Assembly (NCBI RefSeq): GCF_013055795.1
Contig: NZ_JABETO010000001.1
Span: 184,375-248,374 of the forward strand
Reading direction: 5' to 3'
Length of the DNA stretch: 64,000 nt
DNA from: Streptomyces sp. I05A-00742
GTDB taxonomy: Bacteria > Actinomycetota > Actinomycetes > Streptomycetales > Streptomycetaceae
The notes beneath the pieces were generated by a model, which was not told the origin of the DNA, searched no databases, and saw only the letters and a list, made by a program, of their open reading frames with translations. A program made the position numbers and the translations under genes. Below, piece by piece: positions 47,720 to 55,936 of this stretch (position 1 is the stretch's first letter; every line of letters begins with the position of its first letter).

Positions 47720-48561
47720 ACGTGAAGATCCTGATAGCCAGCGACCTGGACCGCACCCTCATCTACTCCGCCGCCGCGCTCCGCCTCGGAGTGCCGGACG
47801 CGCGGGCGCCGCGCCTGCTCTGCGTCGAGGTGTACGAGGGCAAGCCGCTCTCCTACCTGACGGAGACCGCCGCCGCGCTCCTCGACGGCGTCGCCCGCAC
47901 CGGCGCGTTCGTCCCCGCCACCACCCGCACCCGCGAGCAGTACGGCCGCGTCCGGCTCCCCGGGCCCGTACCCCGGTTCGCGGTCTGCGCCAACGGCGGC
48001 GAGATCCTCGTCGACGGCGAGCCCGACACCGGCTGGCGGCGGCGCGTGCGCCGGGCCGTGGCCGACGAGTGCGGGGCGACGCTCGACGAGGTCCTGGACC
48101 GCGTGACGCGCACCGCCGACCCCGCGTGGCTGCTGCGCGCGCGCACCGCCGAGGACCTGTTCGCCTACCTCGTCGTCGACCGGGAGCGGCTGCCCCTCGT
48201 CTGGGTCAAGGAGCTCACCGAGTGGGCGGACGAACGCGGTTGGGCCGTCTCCCTCCAGGGCCGGAAGGTCTACGCGGTGCCCCGGCCGGTCACCAAGAGC
48301 GCCGCCGTCGCCGAGGTCGTCCGCCGCACGGGCGCCGAGCGCCTGCTCACCGCCGGGGACTCCCTGCTCGACGCCGACCTGCTGCTGGCCGCCGACCACG
48401 GCTGGCGGCCGGGCCACGGCGAGCTGGCCGATTCCGGGTGGACGGCACCGCACGTCACGGCGCTGACGACGGCGGGGGTCGCGGCGGGGGAGGAGATCGT
48501 ACGGGCGTTCGCGGAGGCGGTGGACGTCGTGGTGGATGCCGCGGCGGACGGACGGGGCTGA
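47716..48561 (+). CDS. HAD-family phosphatase of the Ter operon
   Basis: A 281-residue HAD hydrolase. Motif I is LIASDLDRTLIYS, the lysine is in VTKSAAVAEVV, and motif IV is LLTAGDSLLDADLLLAAD. GTG 47716 overlaps the stop of the preceding gene by 4 bases. It is probably the dephosphorylation step of the pathway formed with the aldolase and the double phosphoribosyltransferase. The ATP-grasp ligase that often accompanies these genes is not seen in the window. Confidence 0.88.
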   Translation: MNVKILIASDLDRTLIYSAAALRLGVPDARAPRLLCVEVYEGKPLSYLTETAAALLDGVARTGAFVPATTRTREQYGRVRLPGPVPRFAVCANGGEILVDGEPDTGWRRRVRRAVADECGATLDEVLDRVTRTADPAWLLRARTAEDLFAYLVVDRERLPLVWVKELTEWADERGWAVSLQGRKVYAVPRPVTKSAAVAEVVRRTGAERLLTAGDSLLDADLLLAADHGWRPGHGELADSGWTAPHVTALTTAGVAAGEEIVRAFAEAVDVVVDAAADGRG

Positions 48562-48805
48562 GGCCGGGCGGGGCCGATATCGGGAAGTGGTGCGCCCGGA
48601 ACGTCTGGTAAACGGCTGTTTTCCGGAACCCGGGCCGCCATAACGTTCATCGAGGCATCAAGTTGAGGCGTCAACCGGAGTCGCGGCGGCCATGGCCGCC
48701 GGGGGGCCCGGAGGGCGACCCGTCAACGGGTGCCGGCGGCTCGGCCGCCCGGTGACCGCCGGGCCGCTGGGCCGCCGATGCGACGTCCGAGAACGAGGAG
48801 TCCGT

Positions 48806-49468
48806 GTGACCGAGTCGAAGAGCAACCCGCTCACCCCCGAGCTCTACCAGTACGTCCTCGACCACAACCCGCAGCTCGACCCCGTGCAGCGCGCCCTGGT
48901 CGAGACCACCGTCTCCCTGCTGCCCGACAGCGCCCACCTCCAGGTGGCCGAGGAGCAGGCCCCGTTGCTCGCCTTCCTGGTCCGGCTCACCGGCGCCCGC
49001 GACATCCTGGAGATCGGCACCTTCACCGGACTGTCCGCCCTGTCCATGGCCCAGGCGCTGCCCGCCGGCGGCAGCCTGATCGCCCTCGACATATCGGAGG
49101 AGTGGACGGCCCACGCCCGCGAGGCCTGGGCCAAGGCGGGCGTCGCCGACCGCGTCGACCTGCGCATCGGCGACGGCCTGGAGTCGGTCCGCGCCCTGCC
49201 CGCCGAGCCGCACCTCGACCTCGTGTTCCTGGACGCGGACAAGGTCAACTACATCAACTACTGGGAGGAGACCGTGCCGCGGCTGCGCGCCGGCGGACTG
49301 ATCGTCGTCGACAACGTCTTCTTCCACGGCGAGGTCGTCGCCCCGGAGGCCACGGAGATGGGCGCGGCCGTCAAGGCGTTCAACGACCACGCGGCGGCGG
49401 ACGGGCGGATGGAGACGGTCATGCTCACCGTGGCGGACGGTCTGACGCTGGCCCGCAAGAAGGGCTGA
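48806..49468 (+). CDS. O-methyltransferase, CCoAOMT-like (Methyltransf_3)
   Basis: A 220-residue SAM-dependent methyltransferase. It has the SAM motif ILEIGTFTGLSALSMAQAL, the acidic ribose-binding residue in LIALDISEEW, and the metal-binding segments LVFLDADKVNYINYWE and IVVDNVFFHGEV. Members methylate catechol-type hydroxyls using a divalent metal. The substrate is unknown. GTG 48806 follows GAGGAG. The 244-base gap upstream shows no gene. Confidence 0.9.
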   Translation: MTESKSNPLTPELYQYVLDHNPQLDPVQRALVETTVSLLPDSAHLQVAEEQAPLLAFLVRLTGARDILEIGTFTGLSALSMAQALPAGGSLIALDISEEWTAHAREAWAKAGVADRVDLRIGDGLESVRALPAEPHLDLVFLDADKVNYINYWEETVPRLRAGGLIVVDNVFFHGEVVAPEATEMGAAVKAFNDHAAADGRMETVMLTVADGLTLARKKG

Positions 49469-49477
49469 CCGGCGGGG

Positions 49478-49493
49478 CGGCCCGTTCGGGCCG
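49478..49493. terminator. Short hairpin between convergent genes
   Basis: CGGCCC and GGGCCG pair around a GTTC loop just after the methyltransferase stop. Confidence 0.5.
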
Positions 49494-49528
49494 CTCACAG
49501 GATCACCGGCCGCTCACCGGATCACCGG
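49491..49528. repeat. 19-bp tandem duplication
   Basis: Two adjacent copies of CCGCTCACMGGATCACCGG, differing at one base, between the methyltransferase and FmdB genes. Confidence 0.85.
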
Positions 49529-49544
49529 TTCCGACCGACGGGTT

Positions 49545-49769
49545 TCAGCCGCAGCAACCGCCCCCGCAGCAGCCGCCGCCCCCGCCGGAGGACGACGGGG
49601 CGGGGGCCGGGGCCGACGCGGCGGCGCCGGTCACGGCGACCGTGGACAGCAGCTTGACGGTGTCCGTGTGGCCCTCCGGGCAGATCGCCGGGGCGGACGA
49701 CTGGGCCATCGGGCGCCGCAGCTCGAAGGTGGCGCCACAGGACTGGCAGCGGTACTCGTAACGAGGCAT
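49545..49769 (-). CDS. FmdB-type zinc-ribbon protein
   Basis: A 74-residue protein with the FmdB start MPRYEYRCQSCGATFELRRPM and second metal half ICPEGHTD, giving a C-C-C-H zinc site. The C-terminus is a Ser/Pro/Ala linker followed by GGGGGCCGGGCCG, with four more cysteines in a flexible tail that may bind metal. Some FmdB proteins are putative transcription regulators. The role is unknown. ATG 49769 opens the conserved domain directly. Confidence 0.88.
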   Translation of the reverse strand: MPRYEYRCQSCGATFELRRPMAQSSAPAICPEGHTDTVKLLSTVAVTGAAASAPAPAPSSSGGGGGCCGGGCCG

Positions 49770-49812
49770 GCCAGGCAGCATAGCCAGGCGGACAGCTGAA
49801 GCCCCGGGCCCG

Positions 49813-49930
49813 TCCTCGTCGGGAGTCGGCCGCCCTTGTCGGGAGGAGCCTCGTCCTCGCCGGGAGCAGGCCCGTCCTCGCCGGGAACGAGCCCCGTCCT
49901 CGTCGGGAGCAGCCCTGTCCACGTCCGGGA
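49813..49930. repeat. Imperfect 21-22-bp tandem repeats
   Basis: About five diverged copies of a unit like CCTCGYCGGGARCRGCCCYGT fill the gap between the FmdB gene and the next gene. No coding function is apparent. Confidence 0.75.
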
Positions 49931-49951
49931 CGGACTTCGGGCCCGGGTTCC

Positions 49952-51346
49952 TCACCGCCCGGCGCCGCGCTCCTCACGGATCGCCTGCACGACGGCCGCG
50001 ACCGACCGCCGTACCTCCTCCGTCTCGGTCAGGAAGCGCCACCAGTCCGGGTGCCGCCCCTCCAGGCCCGCCACCGCCCGGTCCAGCCGGGCCACCGCCT
50101 CGTCCAGCGGCGCCGCGTGCCGGGGGTCGGGGGTGCTGCGCCCGGCCATCGCGAGCCGCTGCGCGTCCCGGATCGCGAACCGGGTCCGCTCGACCTCCTG
50201 TTGGCGGTCGGCCGACACCTCGTCCAGCCGCCGCAGCCGGTCGCCGGCCGCCGACACCGACTCGTCGGTTGTCGTCAGCAGCGCCCGCACCGTCGACAGC
50301 AGCGCCGTCGCGTCCGGCCACCGCTGCTCGTCACGGGCCGTCTGCGCCTCGCGGATCTTCGTCTCCGCCTGTTCCACCGCGTGCCGCGCCTCCTCGGGCA
50401 CCTGCTGCAGGTCCTGCCAGCAGGGCGCGGTGTAGCGGCGGCGCAGCTCGCTGAGGACGGGCACGACACCGGCCGCCCGGGTGGTGATCGCCTGGGCGCG
50501 GGTCCGCAGCGACACCAGCCGCTTGTCGATCTCGGCGGCGCGCTGCGGCAGTTGCTCCGCCGCCTCCCGGATGGCGTCGGCGTCGCGCAGCACCCGCTCG
50601 GCACGGCCGATGGTCTCCGTCACACCGTGCTGCCCCGCGCCCTGGTTGAGCCGCGTCAGCTCCGGGGAGAGCGCGGCGAGCCGTGCCGCGAGGTCGTCGG
50701 CCCGGAGCCCCGAGGCCCGGACCGCGTCCAGGGCCTCCGTCGCCGCCAGCAGCCCCTGCCGGGCGCGCTCCACGGCGGGCGCCAGCCGGGACAGCTCCGC
50801 CTCGGCGCCCGCCAGCAGCGGCCCGAGCCCCTGGCCGAACCGTTCCAGGTCCGCCTTGACGCGGACGAGCTCGTCCTTGGCCCGGGTCAGATCGGTGCGG
50901 GCCCGGGCGGCCGTCGAGGAGTCCAGGTCCTCGCGGTCCAGGTCATGGGCGTCGACGGCGGTGATGTACGCGCCCGACACCTCGTCGATCCGCGTCCCCA
51001 GCGCCGCGAACTCCTGGGCGGCCCGCCGCGCGGCGGGCGAGGAGTCCACCGCGGCGATCGTCTCCATGGAGATCCGCAGGTCCCGCTGCGCCGTGTCCAG
51101 CTCGTAGAACGCGGCCGCCGCCGCGTCCTTCGCCGCCTGCGCCTCGGCCCGCTGCCCGTCGCCGCGCCCCCAGCCCCAGCGCCGCGTCCCCCCTCCGGCG
51201 AACGCCGCCGGGGCGGCCGCGGCCGCGACCGCCAGCAGCGGCAGGGGGAGCAGGGCCAGCGCGACGGTCGCCCGGACCGCCCGCACGGCGGGTCGTATGG
51301 AAAGCCGTCCGGCCGGTCGTACGGACTGCGCGAAGGTAGCCGTCAC
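49952..51346 (-). CDS. Exported coiled-coil protein of unknown function
   Basis: A 464-residue protein. An N-terminal hydrophobic stretch (TVALALLPLPLLAVAAAA) ending in AFAGG looks like a signal peptide. The rest is almost wholly charged helical coiled coil (e.g. RTDLTRAKDELVRVKADLERFG, AVEQAETKIREAQTARDEQR). No enzymatic motif is seen. GTG 51346 starts the protein after AGAGGGCA. The function is unknown; an envelope structural role is conceivable. Confidence 0.75.
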   Translation of the reverse strand: MTATFAQSVRPAGRLSIRPAVRAVRATVALALLPLPLLAVAAAAAPAAFAGGGTRRWGWGRGDGQRAEAQAAKDAAAAAFYELDTAQRDLRISMETIAAVDSSPAARRAAQEFAALGTRIDEVSGAYITAVDAHDLDREDLDSSTAARARTDLTRAKDELVRVKADLERFGQGLGPLLAGAEAELSRLAPAVERARQGLLAATEALDAVRASGLRADDLAARLAALSPELTRLNQGAGQHGVTETIGRAERVLRDADAIREAAEQLPQRAAEIDKRLVSLRTRAQAITTRAAGVVPVLSELRRRYTAPCWQDLQQVPEEARHAVEQAETKIREAQTARDEQRWPDATALLSTVRALLTTTDESVSAAGDRLRRLDEVSADRQQEVERTRFAIRDAQRLAMAGRSTPDPRHAAPLDEAVARLDRAVAGLEGRHPDWWRFLTETEEVRRSVAAVVQAIREERGAGR

Positions 51347-51459
51347 GTGCCCTCTGCCCTCTCCCGTTGATCGCCCCAGGCCCGGAGGACATTGTCCCAT
51401 CCACCGGGGACACCCACACAGGACGGTCGGCGGCGGGTTGGAGGGGCGGTGGGCCGGGC

Positions 51460-52233
51460 TCAGGACGCGGTGCGCACCGTCACGTCCCCGTACTCGCTGC
51501 GCACGCGCACGGTGTGCGGGCTCGACGCGGAGCGGGGGACGTCGACGCGGGTCCGTCCGCTGTCGCTCTCCGCGTCCGTCCGGTACGTGCCCTTCGGCAG
51601 CTTGACGGTGACGGAGCCGCTCTCGCTCTCCGCCCGCACCGCGTCGGGGACCCGGGCGGTCCGGAGGCGGATGTCCCCGTTCTCCGAGCGGACGGCGAGG
51701 TTCCGTGAGTCGATGCCCTGCTCGGCGACGACATCGCCGTTCTCGGACGAGAGCTCCAGCCGGCCGTCGGCGTCGCGGACGTCGATGTCGCCGCTGTCGG
51801 AGCTGAGGCGGAGGTTCCCCTTGATCCCCCGGGAGGTCACCCCGCCGTTCTCGTCCTCCACGACCACCGTCACCCCGCGCGGCACCTCGATCCGGTGCTT
51901 CCCCTTGCAGTCCACACCGATCCCGTCGCACCGCTGCCGCAGCTTGAGCGTGTCCTTCTCCATCGCCCACGTCGTCTTCGTCGACCCGCCCAGCGACCAC
52001 CCGTCGAACCACCGGGTCACCTTGACGTCCTTGCCCTCCCCCGGCACCAGCTCGATCTCCGAGTCGTCCGTGTCCACCGTGAGCGTCCGCCCGCTCAACG
52101 CGAACGTCCGCTGCTCCGGCTCCACCTCCGACAGATCCGCCGACCCGCATCCCGTCAGCACCGTCCCGGCCATCACGACGCCGCCGACCAGGAGGGAGAG
52201 ACGGGCGGCGGAGCGGGCGGCGGGGCGAGGCAT
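51460..52233 (-). CDS. DUF4097-family beta-repeat lipoprotein
   Basis: A 257-residue protein with signal peptide and lipobox (VLTGCGS), followed by repeating beta strands with SGDIDVRDADG, ENGDVVAEQG, ENGDIRLRTA and ESGSVTVKLP, the hallmark of DUF4097 (single-stranded beta-helix-like). It is probably anchored to the outer face of the membrane. The function is unknown. It lies on the same strand as the coiled-coil gene, 113 bases before it. Confidence 0.87.
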   Translation of the reverse strand: MPRPAARSAARLSLLVGGVVMAGTVLTGCGSADLSEVEPEQRTFALSGRTLTVDTDDSEIELVPGEGKDVKVTRWFDGWSLGGSTKTTWAMEKDTLKLRQRCDGIGVDCKGKHRIEVPRGVTVVVEDENGGVTSRGIKGNLRLSSDSGDIDVRDADGRLELSSENGDVVAEQGIDSRNLAVRSENGDIRLRTARVPDAVRAESESGSVTVKLPKGTYRTDAESDSGRTRVDVPRSASSPHTVRVRSEYGDVTVRTAS

Positions 52234-52476
52234 GGGCGATCTCCGGGGGTGTTGGGATGACGTCGTCGTCGCAGGTCAGGGTGGGTGTGAAGGGGGATTC
52301 CGCTGATCGTCACTGTAGGAGTGACGCGGTGCGGCGGGGATACCGCTCCCCACCGGATACGGGGTGGGGATAACCCCCGGTCTCCCCCCGGTCTCCCCTG
52401 GTCTCCTCTGGTTCTCCGGGCCGATTCCGGGTTTGCGGGGAGGCGGCCAGGGGCATGTAAGCTGTTCCTTTGTCGC

Positions 52477-52551
52477 GGGCGCATAGCTCAGCGGTAGAGC
52501 GCCGCTCTTACAAAGCGGATGTCGGCGGTTCAAATCCGTCTGTGCCCACCA
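52477..52551 (+). tRNA. tRNA-Val (TAC) with encoded CCA
   Basis: Complete cloverleaf with acceptor GGGCGCA/TGTGCCC, anticodon stem CCGCT/AGCGG around loop CTTACAA (anticodon TAC), T-loop TTCAAAT and encoded 3' CCA. It marks the left edge of a gene-poor, mixed stretch. tRNA-Val genes are frequent integration sites, but no matching att repeat is seen in the window. Confidence 0.95.
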
Positions 52552-52556
52552 GCGAT

Positions 52557-52589
52557 GAAGAGCCCCGGAGCTTCGGCCCGGGGCTCTTC
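52557..52589. terminator. Hairpin terminator after tRNA-Val
   Basis: A 12-bp perfect stem (GAAGAGCCCCGG with CCGGGGCTCTTC) with a 9-base loop, directly after the tRNA and near the convergent HTH gene. Confidence 0.85.
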
Positions 52590-52627
52590 GGCGTCCACGG
52601 ATGATGCCATTGGCCTGTGCGAACGCC

Positions 52628-52852
52628 TCACTTGATCCTGAACGTGAGGATGTCTCCGGGCTGGCAGTGGAGTTCGCGGCAGATCGCGCTGAGGGTGCTG
52701 AAGCGGATCGCCTTGGCGCGGTCGTTCTTGAGAATGGGCAGGTTCGCCACGGTCACTCCGACGCGTCCGGCGAGTTCGGCGAGCGTCATGCCGTGTTCGT
52801 CCAGCAGCCGGTCCAGGTGGCAGTGGATCTCGTGCGGGTCCTCCGGGGGCAT
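52628..52852 (-). CDS. Small Cro/C1-type helix-turn-helix regulator
   Basis: A 74-residue XRE-type regulator (MTLAELAGRVGVTVANLPILKND, AIRFSTLSAICRELHCQPGDIL) of the YozG-like class usually paired with a DUF2975 membrane protein. Its intact frame contrasts with the broken DUF2975 gene just upstream. The start ATG 52852 overlaps the place where the DUF2975 stop would normally be. The double palindrome upstream of the pair is a likely target. Confidence 0.88.
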   Translation of the reverse strand: MPPEDPHEIHCHLDRLLDEHGMTLAELAGRVGVTVANLPILKNDRAKAIRFSTLSAICRELHCQPGDILTFRIK

Positions 52853-52854
52853 CG

Positions 52855-53435
52855 GACCAAGCCCTCCGTGTCCTCGCGCAGCCGCGCCCCCCCCGGCGGA
52901 ACGCCGCGGCCGTCGCCGCGGTCAGCAGGGCCCCGAACGCCGCCGCGGTGTTCATGGCGTAGGGAGTGCGAACGGCCTGTTCCACCGGTGTGCCGTCGAC
53001 CAGGAGGTCCGTCGTCAGGACGTCCAGGGCCGGGACGACCGTGCCGGTCAGGAGGAGGGCCCCGGCGATGGCGAGCAGGCGGGGTGTGTTCTGCGGGGTG
53101 AAGAGGTCCCCCGCGCGGAACGTGCGGGCCATGAGGAGGAGGATATAGAAGATCACGATCAGCAAGGCCGCGCCGGCCACACCCGGCAGGATCAGCAGCA
53201 GCCGGTCCCCGAGGCCCGGGTCGTGGAACACGAGCTCGGCCCGGCCGGTCCCCCGCAGCGTCACCGGCCCGGAGGCCGTGGCGTCCGGCGCGGCCGCAAC
53301 GCCGACTGCGCGGGTGTCGGTCATGGGCGGAAGCGGGCCGATGGCCCCCAGCACCGGGAACACGAGCTTGAACAGGCCCACCAGGAGCAGGGCCAGTCCC
53401 ACGGCCAGCTCCAGCAGGTGGTTGTTGGCCCGCAC
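52855..53435 (-). pseudogene. DUF2975 membrane-protein gene, frameshifted at an 8-G run
   Basis: The frame from GTG 53435 encodes a typical four-helix DUF2975 protein (LLELAVGLALLLVGLFKLVFPV at the start, FYILLLMARTFRAGDLF in the middle) until FRRGG. At the run of eight G (coding strand, 52887-52894) the frame changes. The expected ending RLREDTEGLV is present, but in another frame. One extra G would restore it. The normal stop just before the HTH start reads CGA in place of TGA. In its present frame the ORF runs on across the HTH gene into the tRNA. This could be a real mutation, phase variation or a sequencing error. Confidence 0.75.
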
Positions 53436-53493
53436 CCACCAGGGCGAGGTTTCGGGCCTGAAGGTCCCCCTTGTTCAGCCTTGTTCGGCAGGT

Positions 53494-53530
53494 CCATATC
53501 GCTTTTCGATAGTATCGATAAGCGATATGG
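53494..53530. promoter_or_regulatory. Tandem palindromic operator
   Basis: Two adjacent 15-bp palindromes of form TATCG-N5-CGATA (53497-53511 and 53513-53527), separated by one G, lie within a nearly perfect 37-bp palindrome. It lies 59-95 bases upstream of the DUF2975 gene and is the best candidate binding site for the HTH regulator. Confidence 0.75.
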
Positions 53531-53578
53531 AGCCGTCGAGGCGGGCCCGCCCCGCTCGGCACATGGGGCTCCTCCTGG

Positions 53579-54052
53579 TCACCGTGCGGTGTCCGCCCGG
53601 AGCAGTTCCCTGAGCCGGTCCGGAGCGCAGAGCATCTCCGGGCCGTCGGGGGCGGGCAGCAGCCAGTAGGCGCCCGGGGGTTCGCGTCGGGTGGGGACCG
53701 GGGTGGCCAGGTAGTTGGTGTGGCAGCCCGCCCCGAGGCATTCGGTGCGGTGTACGTCCCAGGTGTCGGCGGTGTCCGGTGGGACGAGTGCGGTGTAGCG
53801 GTCGCGCAGACGCGACACGATGACCGATCCGGTGATCCCGGCGGAGCGGAAATGCGCCTCGATGCTCTCGCGTTGGCGGCTCGCGGCCCGGTCCTCGATG
53901 AGCGCGGCGGGGATGTGGACGGCGTCGAAGTGGATCCCGGAGCGCAGGGTGGCAGGCAGGCCCTTGGCCCAGGCTTCCCGGGCGACGCGGGGGTGCACTT
54001 CACGGGAGACGAGCCAGGCGGCGGCTCCGGCCCGGCTGGAGCCGGCCGTCAA
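53579..54052 (-). CDS. Hypothetical protein of a Streptomyces accessory family
   Basis: A protein of about 157 residues. The start (SSRAGAAAWLVSREVHPRVAREAWAKGLPATLRSG) and the core (FDAVHIPAALIED, CLGAGCHTNYLATPVP, YWLLPAPDG) match a family I recall from Streptomyces accessory regions, often near HTH regulators and named only as hypothetical. It has no enzymatic motif that I know. A TTG at 54052 is the only clear start. The codon for the start and any ribosome binding site are uncertain. Confidence 0.7.
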   Translation of the reverse strand: MTAGSSRAGAAAWLVSREVHPRVAREAWAKGLPATLRSGIHFDAVHIPAALIEDRAASRQRESIEAHFRSAGITGSVIVSRLRDRYTALVPPDTADTWDVHRTECLGAGCHTNYLATPVPTRREPPGAYWLLPAPDGPEMLCAPDRLRELLRADTAR

Positions 54053-54323
54053 GATCTTCGAGGGCTGGTCCTACCAGGACCGGTTGCCGCAGCGGGACGC
54101 GCGGCGGGTCATCGTCCACAGGCCCGGCTACAGCAGCGAACAGTTATGGAGTCGCGTACCCGACAGCGGCCCCGTGACTCAGCCGGCACCGCTGTACGCC
54201 GCACACGCCATCGATGACCGCGTCGGCCCCCGCCTCGGCCCGGCACGCGACGCGATCGTCGCGCAGGAACTCCACGCGGAAATCGAGGCGTACAGCCCGC
54301 GCCGCCTCGCGCTTCCCCGCTGA
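54048..54323 (+). pseudogene. 5'-truncated ORF of unknown function
   Basis: A 91-residue coding-like frame (KIFEGWSYQDRLPQRDARRV, AAHAIDDRVGPRLGPARDAI) ends at TGA 54323. It has natural codon usage but no start codon near its left end, where it meets the oppositely oriented hypothetical gene. It appears to be the 3' part of a gene cut off by a rearrangement at about 54045. Confidence 0.45.
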
Positions 54324-54348
54324 CACACCGCCGGTAGAGTGCGCTGCC

Positions 54349-54918
54349 GTGTATCCGGTCAGCCGCCGCAGCCAGCGCCTGGAACTCCGCGAACTCACCC
54401 TCGACGACGTGGACGCCGTCTTCGCGATCTACGGAAGTCACGAAGCCACTGAGCACCTGTCCTTCGAACCTCGGACACGTGAGGACGTTGGCCACATTCT
54501 CGCCCGCTCGATCGCCTCGGCCACCGAACGGCCCCGCACGGAGTACGCCTTGGCCGTCGTCGAACGCAGCGCCCGGCACCTGATCGGGTTCGGCCGCCTG
54601 GCCGGTGACCCCCATCAACAGCAGGCGGCCACCATGGGCTTCGCGCTGCACCCGGACGCCTGGGGCGCCGGCCTTGGAACCGAGACCGTCCACCTGCTGC
54701 TCTGCCTCGGCTTCGAGGATCAGGGCCTCCACCGGATCTGGGGTGCGAGGTCCCCCCTCAACGAGGCTTCGGCCCGGACGATGCTGCGGGCCGGCATGGT
54801 CGAAGAGGGGCGAATTCGCGAGCACGTTCAGAAGAACGGGCGGTGGCGTGACTCCATCGTGCATGCTGCCCTCAGTCACGAGTGGGACAACCCCTCCCTA
54901 CCCGACGAAGCCGGCTGA
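54349..54918 (+). CDS. GNAT-family N-acetyltransferase (RimJ/RimL-like)
   Basis: A 189-residue acetyltransferase with the RimJ/RimL pattern: RLELRELTLDDVDAVFAIYG at the start, the acetyl-CoA segment MGFALHPDAWGAGLGTETV (the GAGLGTE loop binds pyrophosphate), and NEASARTMLRAGMVEEGRIREHV near the end. The substrate is unknown. GTG 54349 is the likely start. An in-frame start far upstream would run through the truncated ORF. Confidence 0.85.
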   Translation: MYPVSRRSQRLELRELTLDDVDAVFAIYGSHEATEHLSFEPRTREDVGHILARSIASATERPRTEYALAVVERSARHLIGFGRLAGDPHQQQAATMGFALHPDAWGAGLGTETVHLLLCLGFEDQGLHRIWGARSPLNEASARTMLRAGMVEEGRIREHVQKNGRWRDSIVHAALSHEWDNPSLPDEAG

Positions 54919-54998
54919 GGCGCCTGCCGGGCGTCCGCAGGCTGTGACGTCCCTTCGTGTGACAGCCTGGAGGCCCGGGTTCCGGTGGAGGGAGTCGC

Positions 54999-55686
54999 AT
55001 GGGCGTGCAGCGGAGTGTTCTGTGGGACATCGACCACACGCTGATCGACACACGTGGGGTGGGACGGGAACTGTCGGGCCTCGCCTTCGAACGGGTCACC
55101 GGGCGGCGGATGGAACGGCAAGCGAAGATCGACGGGATCACCGAGCCGGTGATCTTCCGGGAGACCGCCGCGCTTCACGGCCTCACCACCGATCGCGCGG
55201 ACTTCGAGAGGTTCGCCCGTGCTCTCGGCGAGGCGCATGTGCAGCTCGCGCCGCAGATCTCCGCGAGCGTGGTCACGCCCTGCCCGGTGCGGCCTCGGCG
55301 CTGGAATCCGTGGCGGCTCTGCCCGGCTGGGTACAGACCCGTCGTCACAGGCAATGTCCGCGCCGTGGCGGAGATCAAGCTCCAGGTGTTCGGTCTCGAC
55401 CGTCACATCCGCTGGGGCCTCGGCGCATACGGAGAAGACGCTGACGATCGCCCCGAGCTGGTGCGGCTCGCCTTGGAGCGGGCAGAGCTCACGGCTGAAG
55501 CCGCCGTCCTGGTGGACGACACGCCCGCGGGCGTCGAAGCCGGGAAGGCCCACTCACTACAAGTGGTTGGGGTGGCAACGGGCCGGAGCAGCGGCGAGGA
55601 TCTGCGTCGCGCCGGGGCCGACGTCGTCCTCGACGGTCCAGGACACCACCCGGTTCCTGAGGGCACTCGGCGTATTGGTCCAGTAG
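54999..55686 (+). pseudogene. HAD-family phosphatase gene with several frameshifts
   Basis: A HAD protein starts at ATG 54999 (VLWDIDHTLIDTRG, motif I). The expected segment RERGHALPGAASALESVAAL is found in another frame between about 55245 and 55335, after which the first frame resumes (VVTGNVRAVAEIKLQVFGL, VLVDDTPAGVEAG). Near 55638 the frame is lost again: the natural end TTRFLRALGVLVQ lies in a different frame, ending at 55686. So at least three indels have hit this gene. The present frame would give a 252-residue product with a scrambled segment and tail. Confidence 0.75.
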
Positions 55687-55936
55687 TCGAAGCGCGTGTG
55701 CGGGTGCGATCCCGGGTGCCCCGAAGTCGCATGCGACGCATGACTTGCCGCTGACCCGGCTGGGGCGCACTCGGCCGCGTCCGAGGCCGGAGCCCTCTTC
55801 GTGGCGGCCGACCCGACTGTCACTCGGACGAGCGATTTCATCACGTAGCCGGTGACAGCACACTCGGGAGCAACGGTGCGTACATCGCCTGTGTTTCACC
55901 TGACCTGCCTGTTCCGCAGGCCGAAGGAGGACCGTG

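Noticed and set aside
52477..52551. tRNA-Val as a proven integration site with an att repeat
   Set aside because: No second copy of the tRNA 3' end and no integrase gene were found in the window.
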